Part shown: piece by piece, positions 59,015-64,000 of the stretch
Layout of the letters: each line of letters opens with the position of its first letter
Position numbering within the stretch: the stretch's first letter is position 1
Source of the DNA: Thermococcus pacificus
GTDB lineage: Archaea; Methanobacteriota_B; Thermococci; Thermococcales; Thermococcaceae
DNA: 64,000 bases
NCBI RefSeq assembly: GCF_002214485.1
Contig: NZ_CP015102.1
Coordinates: 1,488,001 to 1,552,000 of the forward strand
Reading direction: 5' to 3'
Made by a program: the position numbers and the translations under genes
The notes under the pieces: generated by a model
The model's input: the letters and a program-made list of their open reading frames with translations, nothing else
Databases searched by the model: none
Told to the model about the DNA's origin: nothing

Positions 59015-59323
59015 ATGGCGATTATGAGGCTCTGGCACGGGAGGGTGCCGAGGGAGAAGGGCGACGCATACGAGCGCTTTTTGATAGAGAGGGCCGTTCC
59101 CGACTACAGCTCCGTTGATGGCCTTCTAAAGCTCTACTTCACAAGGCGGGACGAGGAAAAGGAGACCCACTTCCTCCTGGTGACCATATGGGACTCGTGG
59201 GAGTCAATCAAGAAGTTCGCTGGCGAGAACCCCGAGCTGGCCAAATACTACCCCGAGGACGACGACTTCCTCATCGAAAAGGAAAAGTACGTCCAGCACT
59301 ACGAGATCTTCTACGAGAAGTGA
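59015..59323 (+). CDS. Antibiotic-biosynthesis-monooxygenase-like (ABM fold) protein
   Basis: 102 residues. The dimeric ferredoxin-like ABM fold is suggested by MRLWHGRVPREKGDAYERFL, then HFLLVTIWDSWESIKKF. Members include monooxygenases, haem-degrading enzymes and uncharacterised proteins. No catalytic assignment can be made. GAGGTGATA precedes ATG 59015. Confidence 0.7.
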   Translation: MAIMRLWHGRVPREKGDAYERFLIERAVPDYSSVDGLLKLYFTRRDEEKETHFLLVTIWDSWESIKKFAGENPELAKYYPEDDDFLIEKEKYVQHYEIFYEK

Positions 59324-59364
59324 AGGTTTTAATACTCCCTTCCAACTTTTAATTGGTGATGCCC

Positions 59365-59928
59365 ATGAGACGATCCCAGTTCTGGGCGGGGCTAATTGCA
59401 CCTTTGATTGCCTACTCAGGAATACTAACCGCGATATACGTCAACCGCTCTTGGTGGAGGCTTACCGACAACGCGATAAGCGACCTCGGAAAGGTTGGCC
59501 TCCAGCACAACTGGCTCCTCAACGTCCCACTGGTCCTTACGGCCGTTCTAGCCATTTACTACGCGGCGGGACTGCTTGAAAAGGCCAGAAACAAAGTAGA
59601 AAAGATTGGGATATGGGTCTTTATAGCGGGCTTCGTTTTCCTGGCCCTGATAGGCATCTTCCCGGAGGGAACTTCGCCGCACTACTACGTCAGCTGGGGC
59701 TTCTTTCTGACGGCGAGCCTTGGGCTGCTTATAGCGGGTGTAGGAATGGGTCTCGCCGGAGAAAGGGAAATGCTCTACTTTACGGTGGCTCTCTTCGTCC
59801 TGGCTTGGATTCTCACCATCTGGGCGATGAGGACCTTCAAAGGGGTCGCCATCCCTGAGTTCATTGGAGCTATTGCAATAACGGTCTGGCACTATGCTAT
59901 ACTTCTAAAGATCAAGCCCGACCAATAG
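59365..59928 (+). CDS. DUF998 family membrane protein
   Basis: 187 residues with six helices. DNAISDLG after the first helix and IGIFPEGTSPHYYVSW in the middle are the DUF998 landmarks. Function unknown. ATG 59365 is chosen with GGTGAT at ideal spacing; ATG 59359 overlaps that site. Confidence 0.8.
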   Translation: MRRSQFWAGLIAPLIAYSGILTAIYVNRSWWRLTDNAISDLGKVGLQHNWLLNVPLVLTAVLAIYYAAGLLEKARNKVEKIGIWVFIAGFVFLALIGIFPEGTSPHYYVSWGFFLTASLGLLIAGVGMGLAGEREMLYFTVALFVLAWILTIWAMRTFKGVAIPEFIGAIAITVWHYAILLKIKPDQ

Positions 59929-59930
59929 CT

Positions 59931-60353
59931 TCAGATTCCCTCAGAGTCCCACAGCACCAGCCCATTTTCCTGTTTTTTCCGCTCCAGGGGTTCTCCAAGA
60001 AGCTCCTGGATAAAGACCTCCGCCACAAATACCGCTCCCTTTATGAGGTGTCCACCGAAGACGTCGCCGTTTGCGTTCCCGAGGGTAACGTGGAGGTGTG
60101 CGAAGGGCTTGCCGTCCTTAATGCTTATGTTTCCGAGTAGGGTTAGCAGTTCGAACGTTCCAACGAGCTCTATTTTCTTGTAGGATTTGGTCTCCTCAGA
60201 GTAATAACCGACGACAGGGTTCCTAAGCGAGCCAATGCCCTTGACAATTGCCGTGTTTATCCCATTCTTTTCGGCAAAACTGTTCACAAACTCAAGCAGG
60301 TCAACACCTTCAGGGGCCCTCATCAGGAAGACTTTACCCGGCTTGAACTCCAT
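59931..60353 (-). CDS. PPC/DUF296 domain protein
   Basis: 140 residues. AIVKGIGSLRNPVVGYY and FAHLHVTLGNANGDVFGGHL are the PPC signature with the metal-binding histidines. In plants PPC domains belong to AT-hook DNA-binding proteins, but the stand-alone prokaryotic versions have no known role. GGTGGG precedes ATG 60353. Converges with the DUF998 gene. Confidence 0.82.
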   Translation of the reverse strand: MEFKPGKVFLMRAPEGVDLLEFVNSFAEKNGINTAIVKGIGSLRNPVVGYYSEETKSYKKIELVGTFELLTLLGNISIKDGKPFAHLHVTLGNANGDVFGGHLIKGAVFVAEVFIQELLGEPLERKKQENGLVLWDSEGI

Positions 60354-60407
60354 AGTCCCACCTCAAAACTAATAAAACAGTCCCCCTTTAACGCTTTGGG
60401 TGGTTTA

Positions 60408-60977
60408 ATGAGAGTTAAAGAGGCAATAATGGCAATACTCCCCGAGCTTGAAGAGTTGGGGGAAGTTGAATTCGGACAATACTCACCTCCATATCCCAAC
60501 CTTTTATTTGCCTTCCTGGGAAGTGGAAAAAGGGGCCTCCCAGAATTCGAGAGGTTCGCGGAAAAAACTGTAGGCAAGGACGCCGTTGGACAGATCTTGC
60601 TCTCGCTCCTCCAGTACCTTCTAATCCGCTACCGCCGCTATGGGGAGTATTCCGTCGTCAAACCCACAATCAAGGTGTTCCTAACCCTAAATGGGTGGCT
60701 CAACGAAAAGGGCTTCGAGAGTGAGTGGAAGCTCCTCCTCCACAACTTCATAGGTTACCTTGTGGACATGGCAGCAAAAATTGAGGAAAGAGAAGACTGC
60801 GAAACCGCGCTGTCGTATCTGACCGTTGTTTACAGACTGACCAAAGAAGCCAGTGAAGACTTCACCGAAGAGTACTTCAGAAAGCTCTCAGAGACAGTCG
60901 GGGAGAAACTAGACTCCCTCCGCGAAAGTTGTGGAGAGATAGGGCATAAGTTCAAAAAGGACGCTCAGGGCTGTTAA
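60408..60977 (+). CDS. Helical hypothetical protein
   Basis: 189 residues, nearly all helix, with Arg/Tyr-rich LLIRYRRYGEYSVV. I do not recognise it. ATG 60408 follows GGTGGT. Its stop overlaps the end of the convergent PTPS gene by 4 bp. Confidence 0.6.
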   Translation: MRVKEAIMAILPELEELGEVEFGQYSPPYPNLLFAFLGSGKRGLPEFERFAEKTVGKDAVGQILLSLLQYLLIRYRRYGEYSVVKPTIKVFLTLNGWLNEKGFESEWKLLLHNFIGYLVDMAAKIEEREDCETALSYLTVVYRLTKEASEDFTEEYFRKLSETVGEKLDSLRESCGEIGHKFKKDAQGC

Positions 60978-61435
60978 GACCTTTCCAGGGCTACTTCAGC
61001 ATAGCTCCTCGGGTCCTCCCATACCTTAACCCTTATCTTTCTTACGTTGTCCCCTGCTTTCTCGGCTATCTTCTCCGCGAACCACTCGGCTATGTATTCA
61101 GCTGTAACGTTTGGCTTGTTGAGAACTACCGCCTCGTTTTCAGGGAGTTCTATCCTCTTCCCGTTCTTCTCGATGACGAGCCTTCCGCCCCCGCTCTCCG
61201 CCACCCAGTTCTCACTCACAAGGATCCTGTGGTCGAGGAGCTTCACGAGGTTGCTGAGGTGGTTGAAGTCGAATATCATGCCGTTTTCGTTCAGGTCGCC
61301 CCATATCTCCACGTCAACGTTGTAGGTGTGGCCGTGGATCCTGAGGCACTTGCTCTCGTAGGGCAGGGCAAGAAAGTGTGAGCTGTCAAAGTCCTTGTGC
61401 CAGCCTATCTTTCTCTCGGAGATTCTAAACGCCAT
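60974..61435 (-). CDS. 6-pyruvoyl-tetrahydropterin synthase / QueD family enzyme
   Basis: 153 residues. Zinc histidines: DFDSSHFLALP and CLRIHGHTYNVDV, with the catalytic Cys before HGH. Later DFNHLSNLVKLLDHRIL and PNVTAEYIAEWFAE complete the fold. In archaea such enzymes make 6-carboxy-tetrahydropterin for archaeosine or pterin compounds. ATG 61435 follows GGTGAG. The region upstream of that start, although open, is promoter DNA shared with the DUF134 gene. Confidence 0.88.
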   Translation of the reverse strand: MAFRISERKIGWHKDFDSSHFLALPYESKCLRIHGHTYNVDVEIWGDLNENGMIFDFNHLSNLVKLLDHRILVSENWVAESGGGRLVIEKNGKRIELPENEAVVLNKPNVTAEYIAEWFAEKIAEKAGDNVRKIRVKVWEDPRSYAEVALERS

Positions 61436-61549
61436 CTTTCTCACCAAGTCAACTTGGAGTGGAAGGGTTATAACCGTTACTGGGCGGATTCGTGAAGGCA
61501 AGGGGGAAGGAAAACCTATAAAAAGGCCACCGTAGGGTATCCGATAGCC

Positions 61550-61906
61550 ATGCCAAGGGGAATGGGACAGGGCTGGGGCCGCGGAAGGGGCAGAAAAAGG
61601 AAGATGAGGATGATAGGCTTCATTCCTCAGGTTAGGCATTTCTATCCAGCACTGCCGCCCCTCGGACAGCCGAAGCCACCCATCTTCATGACGTACGAGG
61701 AGTTTGAGGCCCTTAGACTTGTCGATTACGAGGGTTTAACCCAGGAAGAGGCGGCAAAGAGGATGGGAGTCTCACGCGGCACCGTATGGAGGGCCCTCAG
61801 CTCCGCCAGAAAGAAAGTGGCCCAAATGATCGTCGAAGGCAGGGAGCTCGTGATCCTCCCGCAGGGCAACGAGGTTCTCAAGGAGACCACAAACGACGGG
61901 AAATGA
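61550..61906 (+). CDS. DUF134 family predicted DNA-binding protein
   Basis: 118 residues. A Gly/Arg-rich start (PRGMGQGWGRGRGRKRK) is followed by FYPALPPLGQP and a sigma-70 region 4-like HTH (LTQEEAAKRMGVSRGTVWRA). DUF134 genes sit beside NifX-like genes in many anaerobes and probably regulate them. Here it lies 3.2 kb from that cluster and is a candidate reader of one of the two palindromes. No strong ribosome site; TATA-like CCTATAAAAAG lies near 61517, so a short or absent leader is likely. Confidence 0.82.
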   Translation: MPRGMGQGWGRGRGRKRKMRMIGFIPQVRHFYPALPPLGQPKPPIFMTYEEFEALRLVDYEGLTQEEAAKRMGVSRGTVWRALSSARKKVAQMIVEGRELVILPQGNEVLKETTNDGK

Positions 61907-61981
61907 GTACTTGAATCTCAGAATTATGCGCCGATAGTTGTTCTTTGGACGAGTGAAGCCGTTGTGGCCCGCAATCGATTT

Positions 61982-61995
61982 TTAGGTTCCCCTAA
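61982..61995 (+). promoter_or_regulatory. Orphan TTAGG-CCTAA box downstream of the DUF134 gene
   Basis: TTAGGTTCCCCTAA has both outer arms exact and matches TTAGGTTAACCTAA at 12 of 14. No gene starts after it, so it is either the relic of a promoter or a chance match. Confidence 0.35.
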
Positions 61996-62094
61996 TTCCA
62001 TGTCGGATTGTATCTCTCGAATTTTTGAGTGAATTGTAACTCTTTTAAAAAGTTATTCAGATAAAGATATAAAACGTTAAAATATAACCATGAA

Positions 62095-62120
62095 TTAAAA
62101 TTTTAAACGTTAAAATTTTA
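62095..62120 (+). repeat. A/T palindromic repeat
   Basis: Two copies of TTAAAATTTTA separated by AACG-like bases, each self-complementary. A related AAACGTTAAAAT occurs at 62072 and 62105. It marks the most A/T-rich part of the window. Confidence 0.5.
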
Positions 62121-62736
62121 GTTTTTAATATAACTTCAGAAATATAATTGAAAACAAAAATACTCTTTAAATAGGTAAAAAATTCAAAAAACCTACTATT
62201 CCAGGAAATAAATTTTTGTCAAAATGTGCACAAACAGGCACCTAGTGGCCTTTAAAGCGGACCATCAGAGGATGTCGAGGAGAACAGACAATCCACTCAT
62301 AGACCCGATCCCGATCACACAGACCAAAAATGAATTACAACTAAAGGTGTTATTTGGGTGGGTGTGGGGGGCTGCAGGGGTTGTATGCCAGAGCCTCTGG
62401 GGAAAGCCCTGAAAGTCACAGAAAACTCCAGTTACTGGACCCCCATAGAGAGAAGCACCCTCCTGCCGAGTGGACAGTTCTATGAATCAGTGCATGCAAG
62501 CACCAGCAGGCGACGCTTCATGACCCTGCTCACACAGGGCATGTGAGCACGAGATCGCCAAAGGCTGCGTGCTGAAATCCTAGTCAAGAAAGAGGGCAGT
62601 ATGAGGAGAGCCAATGTGGCACATCTTCCGAGGCGGATAGCCGCGGGGATTAATTACGCTTACATATAGTTTTTGCATACTTGCAATATGCGTATTTCAG
62701 GGGGCGCCCCAGTTAAATGAGCAACTTTGTACGTAA

Positions 62737-62768
62737 GAATTAGATATAAGGCACATTATATCTAATTC
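62737..62768 (+). repeat. Perfect 13-bp inverted repeat with 6-base loop
   Basis: Arms GAATTAGATATAA and TTATATCTAATTC enclose GGCACA. A 13-bp perfect stem is unlikely by chance. It follows GGGGCGCCCC at 62701-62710 and a GCATA/TATGC repeat near 62675-62691, so three inverted repeats lie within 95 bp. Confidence 0.7.
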
Positions 62769-63183
62769 TCGCGAACATAAAAGTACATTAAATCGGGAGG
62801 AGGTGAACGCAAGCTCGAAAGCTGATTGCAGTAATTCTGACTATCTAAGCCGCAACCTCTTGTCATGACTTAGAAGACCACACTTGCAAAGAGCCAGCAG
62901 GTGGTAAATCAGTGTCCCATTAGCTTGAGGTGAACCCTCGTGTCTTTGTGTCAACGCCAAAACAGTGCAGGTGGGCAACATCTCCCGTGTGAAGGGAAGA
63001 TATTATAAATCGCTGCCGATGACTGGAATATAAAAAGATTAACTCAGTTTGTGATGTTGAGAGTTAGTCTCTGGTATAGGTCACAGACAGGGAACTAGTA
63101 AAGGGGTCTAGTAAAATGCCGCTGACTCGGCCAGTCGGTAGAGGATCCAGGAAGTATTAACACACTGGAGCCGAGGGAATACA

Positions 63184-63405
63184 TTAACGTGCAATCTCAG
63201 CATTCACACATAGTTTTGTCTTGAGGTACTCGTTAGACATCTTATCGGCACACACCAACCACATCATGACCACCTTTAATTGTAACCCAATTTTGCGATA
63301 AAGATGCCGGCTCTCACAGTTCAAAAGCCAGTATCCTGAAAAGTTCAAGTGTTCCTTATTTTGGACACCCTGAACGGGGTTCTTCATCCGAATAATTATA
63401 TGCAT
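63184..63405 (-). CDS. Doubtful small open frame in the non-coding region
   Basis: 73 residues, starting at an ATG without a clear ribosome site. The mixed, plausible composition (HLNFSGYWLLNCESRHLYRK, KMSNEYLKTKLCVNAEIAR) hints at a real or former protein, perhaps the tail of a transposase-like gene. I do not recognise it, and codon use differs from that of the surrounding genes. Confidence 0.25.
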   Translation of the reverse strand: MHIIIRMKNPVQGVQNKEHLNFSGYWLLNCESRHLYRKIGLQLKVVMMWLVCADKMSNEYLKTKLCVNAEIAR

Positions 63406-63678
63406 TGTACGAATATTACTATCAAAAACAGTTGAAAAATAGAAAATGCTAATATTATCAGTAGTGATTTTAACATATCCAAATCCATATAATATAGTTA
63501 ATGTTCAGAAGTTGTATTGACAGCGGCTTATTAAGATGTGTAGAAATAGATTCATTAAAAGTAATTCCATCAAAATCTCAAGAAGTCAAAAATCATTGAA
63601 AATTCTGAGAGTCGATCCGCACATGAATGTAGAATGAGTAAAAGAGAAGGAAAAGGCTAGAAAAAGATATTAAAGCCC

Positions 63679-64000
63679 TTAACTATCTTCTTCGCGCTCT
63701 TTCCCCTCTATGAAAGCAATTACACTATCCACTATCTGCGGCGCCAGCCCAATGTAGTTCTCAGGCTTTAGGGAGGCTATATCATCATCGCTGAGGAACT
63801 TCCTAACTTCCTCGCTCTCCTTTACGACCTCGAGGAGGTCCCTCCCCTCGCGGAAGGCCTTCATAGCTAATCTCCTCACGAGTTCATGCGCCTCCTGCCT
63901 CCCCATGCCCTTCTCAGCGAGCTTGAGCATCAGTGGTTCGGCCATTATCAGGTTGTTCGTCATGTAAAGGTTGCGCTCTATGTTCTCGGGGAAGAACTCA
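63679..64000 (-). CDS. purB: Adenylosuccinate lyase, C-terminal part (gene runs off the window)
   Basis: 107 C-terminal residues are visible: FFPENIERNLYMTNNLIMAE, then GMGRQEAHELVRRLAMKA, typical of domain 3 of PurB. The enzyme releases fumarate from adenylosuccinate and from SAICAR in purine synthesis. The stop is at 63679; the start lies beyond 64000. Confidence 0.92.
   Translation of the reverse strand, partial: EFFPENIERNLYMTNNLIMAEPLMLKLAEKGMGRQEAHELVRRLAMKAFREGRDLLEVVKESEEVRKFLSDDDIASLKPENYIGLAPQIVDSVIAFIEGKEREEDS

Larger units (their letters stand above)
61907..63678. other. 1.8-kb largely non-coding region between DUF134 and purB
   Basis: No typical Thermococcales gene is visible. 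From about 62030 to 62220 the DNA is strongly A/T-rich. 62220-63180 is rich in short inverted repeats (for example CCAGAGCCTCTGG near 62390, CCCTGCTCACACAGGG at 62524, GGGGCGCCCC at 62701, a 13-bp stem at 62737). 63184-63405 holds a doubtful minus-strand frame. From 63400 to 63650 it is A/T-rich again. It may be a decayed mobile element or an RNA gene region. Confidence 0.5.

Noticed and set aside
61982-63200. Chromosomal replication origin
   Set aside because: The AT-rich tract and repeats are suggestive, but I find no convincing ORB/mini-ORB elements (the CTCCAGTTACTGG near 62427 does not fit) and no cdc6/orc1 gene nearby.
61907-63678. IS200/IS605 element with TnpB and guide RNA, or an intact insertion sequence
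   Set aside because: No TnpB or transposase with its catalytic motifs can be read in any frame, and no terminal repeats with target duplication were found.
1-64000. tRNA, rRNA and CRISPR features
   Set aside because: No TPsiC-type GTTCGANNC loops in a tRNA context, no conserved rRNA segments and no regularly spaced repeats were noticed on either strand; a covariance-model scan could still find small RNAs.

Overview
The window is chromosomal DNA of a hyperthermophilic archaeon of the order Thermococcales, most likely a Thermococcus. The support is the content: the rubredoxin, superoxide reductase, rubrerythrin and NAD(P)H:rubredoxin reductase set, a GltTk-like aspartate symporter, archaeal class I FBP aldolase, a TrmB/MalK sugar operon, DUF257, Trm-G10 and prefoldin alpha. 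Starts are preceded by GGAGGTGAT-type ribosome sites and promoters look archaeal (TATA box about 25 bp before the inferred transcript start). Genes are dense, often overlapping by 4 bp, with G/C-rich third codon positions. I saw no rRNA, tRNA, CRISPR array or intact insertion sequence.

Layout. 0-3 kb: CcdA/thioredoxin fusion, DUF302 protein, beta-hydroxyacid dehydrogenase. 3.3-10.7 kb: a TrmB-controlled sugar operon (binding protein, two permeases, sucrose-phosphate-synthase-like glycosyltransferase, PfkB kinase, TrmB, MalK-type ATPase), flanked by a near-identical 26-bp repeat and gene debris, which suggests a transferred island. 11-15.8 kb: oxygen and peroxide defence plus two MIP18-like proteins. 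15.9-25.6 kb: a surface-biogenesis locus with an archaeosortase, a processive family-2 glycosyltransferase, two membrane-spanning winged-helix proteins, a secreted protein, a large PTPS-related membrane protein and an MBL di-iron protein. Two of its operons share a 61-bp promoter. 25.7-34 kb: MscS channel, tautomerase, flavodoxin, ferritin-like proteins and an ABC cassette with a broken secreted protein. 34-50.9 kb: mostly housekeeping and central metabolism (Trm-G10, AlaX, aspartate transport, biotin ligase, FBP aldolase under a TGM-like operator, biotin-carrying carboxyltransferase, CstA, Get3/ArsA-type ATPase, PurA, sugar epimerase).

51-61.9 kb: prefoldin alpha, then a metal-cofactor-type cluster: two ferredoxin-containing MinD ATPases, three NifX-like proteins (two with Gly/Arg-rich tails), a DUF364 protein, a methyltransferase, a radical SAM enzyme, a small membrane protein and a nearby DUF134 regulator. 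Its promoters repeat two palindromes, TTAGGTTAACCTAA (close to the DtxR-family box) and TTGTGCATATGCACAA, around the TATA boxes. The window ends with 1.8 kb that is largely non-coding, AT-rich at its left end and full of inverted repeats, and then the 3' end of purB on the minus strand.

The two best candidates for something undescribed are the archaeosortase/glycosyltransferase locus with its paired membrane-bound transcription regulators, and the MinD-NifX-radical SAM cluster with its shared operators. All functional statements come from reading the sequence; no database search was run.
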